Source: Takakia lepidozioides
Lineage: Eukaryota > Streptophyta > Takakiopsida > Takakiales > Takakiaceae
Assembly (NCBI GenBank): GCA_030704615.1
Contig: CM060731.1
Span: 57,642,756 to 57,706,755, forward strand
Direction: 5' to 3'
Length of the DNA stretch: 64,000 nt
Shown here: positions 34,797 to 43,795 of the stretch, piece by piece
How the letters are laid out: the number at the start of each line of letters is the position of its first letter
Position numbering within the stretch: position 1 is the first letter of the stretch
Program-made: the position numbers and the translations under genes
Notes under the pieces: generated by a model
Databases searched by the model: none
Told to the model about the DNA's origin: nothing
Seen by the model: only the letters and a program-made list of their open reading frames with translations

Positions 34797-34917
34797 CATG
34801 TTACTGCCAATGTGGCAACAGGAAAGTATCCAAAAACAGATAACAGAGATGAGGAGAAGCTTTGGAATGAATATATTTCCGACACCAATCAATGGTGGGA
34901 CAATCGAGGCAAAAAGG
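34797..34917 (+). pseudogene. PDF-motif first-half exon, possible exon 1 of the PPR gene
   Basis: Plus frame: EEKLWNEYISDTNQWWDNRG then KK, with GGTGAATGCC following as a donor. The next PDF half begins after GGTCCAG at about 35108, giving an intron of about 190 bp. If spliced, it would complete the PDF motif at the N-terminus of the long PPR frame. There is no obvious start codon in this exon, so a further upstream exon would be needed. Confidence 0.45.
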
Positions 34918-35099
34918 TGAATGCCTGTTAAATTGCAGAGAGAAGCTGACGCGTATTCAGAGTAGGAACTAGTGTGATAGGTAGAGTTGGGGTGTTTGCC
35001 AGAAGAAATGTAGGCTGCCATTGTCAGCTGCTAGCAGCAAGGTGAGGATATATGCATGATTTGTGCAGAGGCAGGGATAGCTGAAGGAGCAGGGATAGA

Positions 35100-38000
35100 G
35101 TGTGGGTCCAGATTTGTGCAAGAGGGCCGGATTTCAAGCACAGGATTACCCTGTGGATCGATAGCTACAAGAAACCTGCATGGGTAGGTGGTCAACTGGA
35201 AGCAGCAGCGGCGGCGGCACAGTTCATAAAATCTGCCAACTCAACCATGACCACAGCTTCCGAAAGAGGACCAAGAGAAGGAGTCCACTATGGCAGTTCT
35301 GGCACTTCTGGGCATGTGAGGATGCTCTGTGAGGCAGGGCGACTGAAAGAGGCTCTGCAGACTTTAAACCAAGGTGGCATTTCAGCAGATTCAGATACTT
35401 ATGTCTGTCTCTTGCATAAGTGCATCAAGATGAAAGGCCTGGAAGCTGGAAAGCAGGTGCATGCTCACATTATCCAAAGTGGATTCAAGCCAAACATTTT
35501 TCTACACAACACCCTTGTCAACATGTATGTGAAGTGCCGAAGCATTGTGGATGCTCACCGAGTGTTCATCAGAATGCCTCAACGAACTTTGATCACGTGG
35601 AATATAATGCTGGCAGGATTTACCAAGCATGGGTGTGGTAGGAATGCTTTGGAGACATATGAACAAATGATTCGGGAAGGGGTGAAGCCCGACCGCATCA
35701 CGTTTGTTTCTATTTGCAATGCGTGTGCGAGCCTGGCAGCCCTGGAAAAGGGCAAAGAGGTCCATGGTGACATCATCAAAGCTGGAATTGTACCAGATGT
35801 CATTCTCAACAATACCCTTGTGGACATGTATTCCAAATGTGGGTGCTTCGAGGACGCAAAGGGAGTTTTCAACAATATGGCTAATCGAGATGTGGTGTCA
35901 TGGAATGCAATGATCGCAGGATATGCACAGCAGGGGCATGGGATGGAGGCTTTGGAGACCTACGAGCAAATGGTGCAGGAAGGGGTGAAGCCCGACCACA
36001 TCACATTTGTTTGCGTTTGCAATGCGTGTGCGAGCCTGGCAGCCCTGGAAAAGGGCAAAGAGGTCCATGGTGACATCATCAAAGCTGGAATTGTACCAGA
36101 TGTCATTCTGGACAATACCCTGGTGGACATGTATGCCAAATGCGGGTGCATCGAGGATGCAAAGGGGGTGTTCGACAATATGGCTGAACGAAATGTGGTG
36201 TCTTGGAGCGCCATGATCGCAGGATATGCACAGCAGGGGTGCGCGATGGAGGCTTTGGAGACCTATGAGCAAATGGTGCGGGAAGGGGTGAAGCCCAACC
36301 ACATCACGTTTGTTTCTGTTTGCAATGCGTGTGCGAGCCTGGCAGCCCTGGAAAAGGGCAAAGAGGTCCATGGTGACATTGTCAAAGCTGGAATTGTGCC
36401 AGATGTGATTCTGAACACTACCCTGGTGGACATGTATGCCAAATGTGGCTGCATCGAGGATGCAAAGGGAGTGTTTGACAATATGGCTGAACGAAATGTG
36501 GTGTCGTGGAGCGCCATGATCGCGGGATATGCACAGCAGGGGTACGGGAAGGAGGCTTTGGAGACCTATGAGCAAATGGTGCGGGAAGGGGTGAAGCCGG
36601 ACCACATCACATTTGTTTGTGTTTGCAATGCGTGTGCAAGCCTGGCAGACTTGGAAAAGGGCAAAGAGGTGCGTGGTGACATTGTTGAAGCTGGAATTGT
36701 ACCAGATGTCATTCTCAACAATACCCTTGTAGACATGTATGCCAAATGTGGGTGCATCAAGGACGCAAAGGGAGTGTTTGACAATATGGCTGAACGCAAT
36801 GTGGTATCGTGGAGCACATTGATCGCAGGATATGCACAGCAGGGGCGCGGGATGGAGGCTTTGGAGACCTATGAGCAAATGGTGCGGGAAGGGGTGAAGC
36901 CCGACCACATCACGTTTGTTTGCGTTTGCAATGCGTGTGCGAGCCTGGCAGCTCTGGAAAAGGGCAAAGAGGTCCATGGTGACATCATCAAAGCTGGAAT
37001 TGTATCAAATGTCATTCTGAACAATACCCTTGTGGACATGTATGTCAAATGTGGGTGCATCGGGGATGCAAGGGGAGTGTTCGACGATATGGCTAAACGA
37101 GATGTGGTGTCGTGGAGCACGATGATCGCAGGATATGCACAACAGCAGCGCGGGATAGAGGCTTTGGAGACCTATGAGCAAATGATGCGGGACGGGGTGA
37201 AGCCCGACCACATCACGTTTGTTTGCATTTGCAATGCATGTGCAAGCCTGGCAGCCCTGGAAAAGGGCAAAGAGGTCCATGGTGATATCGTCAAAGCTGG
37301 AATTGTACCAGATGTCATTTTAAACAGTACCCTTGTGGACATGTATGCTAAATGTGGGTGCATCGAAGTTGCAAAGGGAGTGTTTGACAATATGGCTGAA
37401 CGCAATGTGGTGTCGTGGAGCGCGATGATCGCAGGATATGCCCAGCATGGTTGTCATAGGGAGGCTCTGCAACTGTTTGAAGGAATGCAAAAGGAAGGCT
37501 TGAAGCCGGACAGTATCGCCTTTACATGTGTTCTCTCTGCATGCAGCCACACTGGCCTTCTGGATGAAGGAAGACGCTACTTTGATTCCCTGAGTCAAGA
37601 TCATGGTGTCACTCTGACAGGAAAGCACCTGGGCTGCATGGTGGACCTTCTTGGACGTGCTGGGCAATTGGATGAGGCAGAGGACCTCATCAATAAAATG
37701 TTAATCAAACCAGATGTTGTGGTGTGGAAGGCTTTGCTTGGTGCCTGCAGAATCCACGGCAATGTGGAGATGGCTGAACGCGCAGCAACAGCTATTCTCA
37801 AGTGGGATGACCAGGATGCCGCAACTTATGTGTTGCTATCAAACATCTATGCCGCAGCTGGCATGTGGGACGACAGTGCAAAGATGAGGAAAGTGATGAA
37901 GGTCAGAGGGGTTAGAAAGGAGGCAGGTCACTGCTGCATTGAGGTTGGCAACAGGGTGCACACCTTTGTTGTAGATGACAATTTGCATCCCGAAATTAAG

Positions 38001-38330
38001 GAAATCCATGCTGAGCTGGGAAGATTGTCTGGGCAGATGAAGGAGGCAGGGTATATGCCTGACACGGGCTTTGTATTGCATGATCTGGGGGAGGAGCAAA
38101 AGGAATTCTCTCTTTGCCACCACAGTGAGAAGCTGGCCATTGGTTTTGGGCTGATCAGCACGGCCCCTAGGACCCCTCTCCGTCTCATCAAGAATCTTCG
38201 GGTGTGTGGTGACTGCCACACTTCCACCAAGTTCATCTCAAAGATTGTTGGCCGAGCAATTGTTGTACGGGATGCTAACCGCTTTCACCACTTTGAAGAT
38301 GGGGTTTGTTCTTGTGGGGATTACTGGTGA
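35100..38330 (+). CDS. PDF-PPR-DYW protein (organellar RNA editing factor type)
   Basis: One open frame of 1,076 residues. Residues 1-45 are the second half of an OSB-type PDF motif (GPDFKHRIT, LWIDSYKKPAWVGGQLE). A second possible start is Met50 (ATG at 35247), which would give a plain PPR protein. PPR repeats begin near residue 75. Six units of exactly 101 residues each run from about 195 to 800 (SLAALEKGKEVHGDI, NTLVDMYAKCGCIEDAKGVF, VVSWSAMIAGYAQQG). E/E+ domains follow (DLLGRAGQLDEAEDLINKM, YVLLSNIYAAAGMWDD), then a DYW deaminase-like domain with His1008-Ser-Glu, Cys1036-x-x-Cys1039 and C-terminal CSCGDYW. DYW proteins edit C to U in organelle transcripts; plastid or mitochondrial location is inferred. 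No targeting peptide is obvious with either start. The frame is fully open and is the best candidate for a functional gene in the window. Confidence 0.85.
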   Translation: MWVQICARGPDFKHRITLWIDSYKKPAWVGGQLEAAAAAAQFIKSANSTMTTASERGPREGVHYGSSGTSGHVRMLCEAGRLKEALQTLNQGGISADSDTYVCLLHKCIKMKGLEAGKQVHAHIIQSGFKPNIFLHNTLVNMYVKCRSIVDAHRVFIRMPQRTLITWNIMLAGFTKHGCGRNALETYEQMIREGVKPDRITFVSICNACASLAALEKGKEVHGDIIKAGIVPDVILNNTLVDMYSKCGCFEDAKGVFNNMANRDVVSWNAMIAGYAQQGHGMEALETYEQMVQEGVKPDHITFVCVCNACASLAALEKGKEVHGDIIKAGIVPDVILDNTLVDMYAKCGCIEDAKGVFDNMAERNVVSWSAMIAGYAQQGCAMEALETYEQMVREGVKPNHITFVSVCNACASLAALEKGKEVHGDIVKAGIVPDVILNTTLVDMYAKCGCIEDAKGVFDNMAERNVVSWSAMIAGYAQQGYGKEALETYEQMVREGVKPDHITFVCVCNACASLADLEKGKEVRGDIVEAGIVPDVILNNTLVDMYAKCGCIKDAKGVFDNMAERNVVSWSTLIAGYAQQGRGMEALETYEQMVREGVKPDHITFVCVCNACASLAALEKGKEVHGDIIKAGIVSNVILNNTLVDMYVKCGCIGDARGVFDDMAKRDVVSWSTMIAGYAQQQRGIEALETYEQMMRDGVKPDHITFVCICNACASLAALEKGKEVHGDIVKAGIVPDVILNSTLVDMYAKCGCIEVAKGVFDNMAERNVVSWSAMIAGYAQHGCHREALQLFEGMQKEGLKPDSIAFTCVLSACSHTGLLDEGRRYFDSLSQDHGVTLTGKHLGCMVDLLGRAGQLDEAEDLINKMLIKPDVVVWKALLGACRIHGNVEMAERAATAILKWDDQDAATYVLLSNIYAAAGMWDDSAKMRKVMKVRGVRKEAGHCCIEVGNRVHTFVVDDNLHPEIKEIHAELGRLSGQMKEAGYMPDTGFVLHDLGEEQKEFSLCHHSEKLAIGFGLISTAPRTPLRLIKNLRVCGDCHTSTKFISKIVGRAIVVRDANRFHHFEDGVCSCGDYW
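35682..37499 (+). repeat. Six exact 303-bp tandem units within the PPR gene
   Basis: The sequence GTGAAGCCCGACCACATC (or a one- to two-base variant) recurs at 35682, 35985, 36288, 36591, 36894 and 37197, with the related TTGAAGCCGGACAG at 37500. Every interval is 303 bp, which is 101 codons or one P-L-S triplet. Units look more than 90 percent identical at DNA level, including third positions, so amplification was recent or conversion is ongoing. Confidence 0.9.
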
Positions 38331-39760
38331 AACGATGTTTTTCTTGAAAGGTGCAAGTTTCATGCTTCATCCATTGATCTGTATAGCTACGCAGGTCATC
38401 CACCATTTCCTGAGAATATTGACGATGATGTACTGTTGATGGCATTTCCTGTGGCATATCCACGGGAATAATAGTGGGGTCTAAGTGCAATAAGTCGTCA
38501 ATTGCCACAAGGGGTGATGGGAGTGGGTGGGTAGCATACCATGCGCAGCAGGGGTGTGGAAGTCGGTTTGTGTGGGGAGCCTTCTATTGGTGCAGCTGTG
38601 TGTGGGTCGGAGGGCCAGTGGACAGCAGAGTGGGGAAGGTTGGGGAATTTGCCGGTCTGCTGTGCCTGCCACCTTCATTCAGCCCAGTGCCATGACCGTC
38701 TCGGGCAGAGGATGTGGGTTGCGGAGGGGTTGAACATGAGTCTCCATTGTTGCACCTTCAGGCTCGCTCTCCTCTGGGGTGTCCGCACTCTAGGAACTCC
38801 CCTAGAAATCCACCACCGTTCCAACCCTTGTACCTCACTCTCTTGAAGGATGAGCCACATTTCAGTGGTTCAAAGAAGAGGCTTGCAGTGAGCTTCATTG
38901 CATCAGCTGAGATGTATGGTCTTCTGTGTCACCCTCTGTCATTCTTTTGTATCAGATTTCTTTCAGTATTTCCTCTGTTCATTTCCATGTGAGTAACAAT
39001 CTTCTGGTCACCACTTCTGAATTCTCTACTTCAATGTGAGAAATAAAAAGTCTGGGCTGCGAATCAGAAATTGTCTCAATTTTTACCTTCTATCTTACTC
39101 TCCTTGTCCCATAAGCTCTTGGAACTTTATGCTCTTTTGTGTCACACCCCCCGTCTTTCTTTTGCATCAGATTTCCTTAAATATTTCCTCTGTTCATTTC
39201 CAATAGATGCCTTTTGGTCACCACTTCTGAACTCTCTACTTCAATGTGGGAAACATTGTCTTTGTCCATATATAGAGATTCACACCCATTGACTTTCAGA
39301 AGGAAAGTCTGGGCAAGGAACCAGAAAGCCTCACCAGCTTTTGCCACAACTAAGCCCTAAACCCCTAGGTTACTCTTGGCTGAAATTTGCAGCAGGAATC
39401 AGTGGTAAGCCCCTTTTGGACCACATTTGCAAGTAGCAATGCTGGCGTGTGGCGGGGGTGGGGGCAGCCTTCTCCCCTATCACAGCTGAGATGGAGCCAG
39501 TCGCACTTGGAAGGAAGAATGAGTATCTCTATGATGCTCGAGTAGTGTGTACTGTTACTGGTATGCTCCACCGGCAAGTTTTGTTGGCTGTTGAAAATCC
39601 CATGGAGAGCAATGCTTGAATGAGGTGAGATTCCCTTGTTTTCTGGTATGGGTTAGAAAAGTTGGGGTGAGAACCAGCAACTCTGATTTACTTCTGGATG
39701 TTGATCTGCAAGTAAGAAACGCAGGACATTAAATGCAAGAGCACATGTGTGGAAATTTAG
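38331..39760. other. 3' flank of the PPR gene; tandem duplication; no other gene
   Basis: 38331-38475 is shared with 26371-26515. At 38908-39060 and 39125-39275 two diverged copies of one segment occur (shared words CATTCTTTTG, CAGATTTC, TTTCCTCTGTTCATTTCCA and GGTCACCACTTCTGAA). I see no coding region. PPR transcripts may end in this flank. Confidence 0.5.
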
Positions 39761-39762
39761 TG

Positions 39763-40560
39763 CAATGTAGGTACAATGAGTTCTTGAAAGGGAAACAGTG
39801 GGGCTTGGGGCCGGATAGGCAGGAAATGCTGATGCGGACTGCCTCCAGATCGAAGAATACTCGCAAGTGGGCGGCAGCCTTGCGAGAGGGCCTTCGGGAC
39901 ACGCCATTACTTCGAAGAGTCCAACACTTGGAAGGAGAAGTTCACACCCATCCAGTGAGACGAAGACTTGATGAGGCACTTGGCGGAGAGGAGGATTCAT
40001 GGCGAGCTGACAAGAATATTCGCACGTTCCCTCGTGGTCCCGTGATGTTGCCCGAGGAGGTCTCGTCGAGCACCGCAAGTCCTGCACGTTCAAGATCGTC
40101 ATCTCCTTTGAGCACAGGGCACGTGCCCGAGGAACATAACGAGCCATCTGTAGTAACGCAGTACAACATACCCATTGTGGAGACAAGAGTGTCGGAGTCA
40201 CAGTGGAGAATTGCAAGAACATTGCCGGCATTCGAGGGAAGTGCTGCGCCATCCAGGTGGATATGAGAGCATGCTGTGGTGAGATGATTCGGAGGAACCC
40301 ACACGGTGCTGTACCTGCACCTTATTTCAGTGGCAGATTTTTGACTCCCACATTTGCTCACGCCACAACACAGACGTTTTGGTTCTGTAGGCACGACATA
40401 ATGACCTGCGTATTTGGCAAGCCCAAGTACAGGATTCAGGGAATGCCGGAGCTTCCGGGCGTCTGGCCTGTTGCACCGGGTTGCAACCTTTCTCAGAATG
40501 AGGCGGATGCTCTTTCCTGGTTGATGTTCTGGTTGGGGTTGGTTTTGGACAAGGTCTCTC
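39763..40560 (+). pseudogene. Second copy of the transposase-like segment
   Basis: Matches 19010-19780 nearly base for base. Reads GKQWGLGPDRQEMLMRTASR, RVQHLEGEVHTHPVRRRLD, PEEVSSSTASPARSRSS and ESQWRIARTLPAFEGSAAPS in one open frame of 177 residues. In another frame it reads HATTQTFWFCRHDIMTCVF and LPGVWPVAPGCNLSQNEAD. This copy keeps a longer frame than the first (the stop after VVT at 19417 is absent here) but lacks exon A. Confidence 0.5.
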
Positions 40561-40609
40561 ACACTCTGGAAACCCTTCACATTACAAATGTTAGCCATTT
40601 CAAGTCCAT

Positions 40610-41276
40610 ATGTTTAATGTCATGGTCAGGTGGAAGTGCAAGCTGATTCTAGACCCAAAAATAGTGGCAAGTTTGTGGGAGAGGGGGTCAATCCTTTTGA
40701 TGATGAACTGGAGTCAGCCATTCTGGAAGATGCAGATTTTTTTGAACCGGCTGTGCAAGGAGCTGAAGAGGGGGCTGCAGTTGAAGACCTGCTAGAAGAT
40801 GACGACTTCCAGGACCACTCTTTTGGTGTGGGCAACTGGAAAGAAGACACAGAAGGGGAAGAAGTAGGAGTGGGACTGTACACTACAGAGGGAGACTTAA
40901 AAGGATGGTGCAATGTTGAAGGTTGAGTGGAGTACATGTGGCAAGAGTCAGATGCAATCGACGAGGGGTTGGGAGGGAGGCTTCAATGGATTCTCAGGAG
41001 GGAGTATTGAGAAAGAGGGACCAGATGAACACTGGTTCAAGCAGAGTGCTACCACCAATGGAACCACGACAGCCATACAAGATGCTGGCGGGGGAATTGC
41101 CACATGGAGAGGGGTAGGTAGCAGCAAGTTCGCTGTGGTTGGTCCAGCTGGTGAAGCTTCTTTGGAGAAAGGGGATGTTGGTGATTGGAATGATGTCGTG
41201 GAGGGGGATGACATGGCGATGGAACTGGGTCTTGCGTTTTTCGAGGCTGGGTTTAATGTATTCTGGCTCATTTGAG
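40610..41276 (+). CDS. Unrecognised acidic reading frames
   Basis: Frame one (40630-40926) reads VNPFDDELESAILEDADFFE and VEDLLEDDDFQDHSFGVGN. Frame two (40913-41275) reads GDVGDWNDVVEGDDMAMELG. Both are acidic and rich in Gly and Asp; the two frames overlap by 14 bp. I do not recognise a family. Both could be exons of one gene that ends at 41700, which would then face the glutaredoxin gene tail to tail. Codon use gives no strong support either way. Confidence 0.25.
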
Positions 41277-41391
41277 TCTGCCATCATTGTATGAAAGTCA
41301 GAAGACTTTTAAGAGTATTATAGTGATGAATGAGGTTAGATGGAACTAGAAGAACTTATTGTGCTTATGGGGATTCCGTGAGACCCTAATG

Positions 41392-41700
41392 ATGACCAGT
41401 CACAGTGTGGGCTGGTTTGCTGGCAGATTTGTCTTTACAGACTCAGGAAGCCCATTCGCACCCACTTTTGATGAGGTACACATGGATGTGGCAGTTTTAC
41501 TTAGACACAGGTTGCAGTTCCTCCACAGTGGCTTGCCTTTCTTAAGGTACCTTTGGGTGCAATTAGATATAAATGGCTTGCACATACCTGATTCTGCTGA
41601 GCGCGGTGAGTGGATTGGGCTACACATGCCGTGGGCTGGTGTTAGCAATCTGATTGCACTTGATGCAAGGAATGGTCGTATGTACTTCTTGTCCAATTGA
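41392..41700 (+). CDS. Unrecognised reading frame, possible terminal exon
   Basis: Reads SVGWFAGRFVFTDSGSPFAP, HMDVAVLLRHRLQFLHSGLP and GEWIGLHMPWAGVSNLIALD, ending FLSN before TGA at 41698. The composition looks like a globular protein. I cannot assign a family. About 440 bp separate its stop from the convergent glutaredoxin gene. Confidence 0.3.
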   Translation: MTSHSVGWFAGRFVFTDSGSPFAPTFDEVHMDVAVLLRHRLQFLHSGLPFLRYLWVQLDINGLHIPDSAERGEWIGLHMPWAGVSNLIALDARNGRMYFLSN

Positions 41701-42136
41701 TCACATGGGATTTGAGTGCAGACTTTTCTCACTGTTCGGGCCTTCTGCATAGAACTGCAGACCAGATCAGTGACCATTTACGGCCCATCAACGAGCCTCT
41801 CCCCAAGTGTGGGCAATCTGGAAGCAGTCCTTGCAAACGGCTTTTTATGATAGGTCCCGATGTATGAAGTAACAAAACTGGACAGACGGTTGCAACGTTG
41901 CCAGTACGAGGTTCTCTTGACGAGTTGTAATGTTGTAATGTACAATTCTTGAAACCCAGCTGAAAGAACAGCACAAGTTCCTAGTTCTCTTAGCATGACG
42001 CCTAAGTTCAGTGGGACCTGAAATCATTGCTTTTAACATGACACTTTGAGAAGTGTAATGAATTCTACTAATGACTTCTACCAATGTGGAATGCTTTGTT
42101 GGAAACCAATGTAATCCTCAACTACATTAGACCGCA

Positions 42137-43795
42137 TCAGAAACAGAGGGGACACCTGATCAAACCATTTTCGTTGCAATCTGGGCACCGTGCCACCTTG
42201 TTCGTGCATGTTAGGACCTTGCAGCTTCCACTGCACTCTGGACATGGAACGAATCGGACTCCTCCACAACCATCACACTGTCTCCGAGTTGTCTCAGTGG
42301 GCATACCTTTGACCAGTTCGGCCAGCCTCCCTTCCTCATGCAGCTGGAGGACCTCCTCTATCCCTCCAATGTGGCATCCTTTGATAAAGACTCTTGGAAC
42401 TGAAACTTGTTTCCCGAGGAGATCTTTCAGCTCCTGACGGAACTCAGCATGCATTGCTAGGTCCCTTTCATCGACTCGCACACTAAAGCCCTGCAGAATC
42501 ATTCTCAAACTAGAGCAATTTTCAAATGTTTTCCTGATTCCACGCAAGCTAGTAGTATAGAGGACGACTCTCTCCTCTGCACCCGGAGGGCATTTCTTCT
42601 CAAACTTTTCCAGAGGCTCCGGACGTTCTATTGGCTTTCTGTCTTCCGTATTTAAAGGAGAAATCTTCGAGGAGGAAATTTTCCTGATACCCCCACCTCC
42701 CAATGAAGCCTCAAATTCAGTCCTTGACAATCCTGTTTCTCCGACACTCCTACCCAAGTCTGTATCGTGATGCCCTCCAAAGAAGGCCCATCCAATTGGA
42801 CTGTCATCATCCGTGGTGCTTGCTGAAGACGAAGCACTGCCCTCCCCATCACAGCCCCTACCATTGTACCATCCATCATCCGACGAAGTGCGCTCTATCG
42901 AACTCGCAAAGGCCGCAACAATGTCGGGATCAAATAAGTTGTCTGCGTTGCTGTCTTCTCTTAGCTGACCTGGTGACTTTGGGATGAAGCTGTTCCTGGG
43001 AACTGCACGGCGGTTTGATTCTCGGGTGAGATCGGATTCGACTGAAGGTTCAATACTAGGAAGGACTCGATGTTCTCGATGACCTGCAGCATTAGAAGCT
43101 GTGCGGACACCATCCTTTGCATTCGCTGAAGGAGTTGGTGCCGGATTTATCTCCAGATGGCTTAGAATGCTCGTATCGAACCCGGTCAGTGCATCAATCG
43201 ATGAGAGGGAGCGAGTTCTTTCCAGACTTCTCACCCTCACTGTTGCAAGGGTAGTCTTCTCCACATTATGCACTTCATTCACTGTACTCGCGTCCCGCGG
43301 CTGCAAAAAGAAGGGAGAAATGCGAGGAGTCACATCATCAAGTCCCTCCATAAGCTCCCATGTGTTGATGACTTCTGGTTCCTCGTACTGATAAATGTTA
43401 GTGGTGTCTCTCAAAGGTTTCCTCTCCCCTTCTAATTTCTTTTTGACCAAGCTGAACTTTTCGTCAGGGGGACTCTGGATCTCCATCTCGGACCATGGAT
43501 TCTCAAAACCCTCTTCCCTCGATGGCGGCATCGAGTCCCACTTTTTCATCTTCTTGTACATGGGTCCATCCCCACGAGCGCCTGCAATGACAGCAGCAAG
43601 ACCTCGATCCATATTCTCTGACTCGACCAGCTTCATGATGCCATAGGTGCTGGATGTCAGCGCTACCACATGGAAGTCGTATTGCATGTATGACTTCTTA
43701 TGAGTGCGTGCCATGGACAAGCTTCTAGAGATTAGCCCTCCTCTCTCCCTATCTGAACCCAAAGTTGCCACGGACTTTGAAGACTTGCAGCCCAT
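42137..43795 (-). CDS. Glutaredoxin-domain protein with C-terminal zinc-binding region
   Basis: Single minus-strand open frame of 552 residues. The N-terminus MGCKSSKS fits N-myristoylation and palmitoylation, so membrane attachment is plausible. Next comes HVVALTSSTYGIMKLVE, common to this plant family. A long Ser-rich disordered part spans about residues 60-380. The glutaredoxin-like domain begins near residue 395 (ERVVLYTTSLRGIRKTFENC) with VSVPRVFIKGCHIGG (the cis-Pro and GG loop). The usual CPYC/CxxS active site is replaced by SLRGIRK, so thiol-disulphide exchange is doubtful. The C-terminus has Cys pairs: CDGCGG, CPECSG, CTNK, CPDCNENG and CPLC. The same layout is known in plant glutaredoxin proteins with four Cys repeats. 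The gene is intronless and intact. No near-gene regulatory motif was recognised. Confidence 0.85.
   Translation of the reverse strand: MGCKSSKSVATLGSDRERGGLISRSLSMARTHKKSYMQYDFHVVALTSSTYGIMKLVESENMDRGLAAVIAGARGDGPMYKKMKKWDSMPPSREEGFENPWSEMEIQSPPDEKFSLVKKKLEGERKPLRDTTNIYQYEEPEVINTWELMEGLDDVTPRISPFFLQPRDASTVNEVHNVEKTTLATVRVRSLERTRSLSSIDALTGFDTSILSHLEINPAPTPSANAKDGVRTASNAAGHREHRVLPSIEPSVESDLTRESNRRAVPRNSFIPKSPGQLREDSNADNLFDPDIVAAFASSIERTSSDDGWYNGRGCDGEGSASSSASTTDDDSPIGWAFFGGHHDTDLGRSVGETGLSRTEFEASLGGGGIRKISSSKISPLNTEDRKPIERPEPLEKFEKKCPPGAEERVVLYTTSLRGIRKTFENCSSLRMILQGFSVRVDERDLAMHAEFRQELKDLLGKQVSVPRVFIKGCHIGGIEEVLQLHEEGRLAELVKGMPTETTRRQCDGCGGVRFVPCPECSGSCKVLTCTNKVARCPDCNENGLIRCPLCF

Noticed and set aside
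35502-37405. Long minus-strand open frames opposite the PPR array (up to 359 residues)
   Set aside because: They mirror the 303-bp repeats of the plus-strand PPR gene and carry no family motif.
40626-41287. Minus-strand Ser/Pro-rich frames
   Set aside because: They are complementary to the acidic Gly/Asp-rich plus frames and show no family features.
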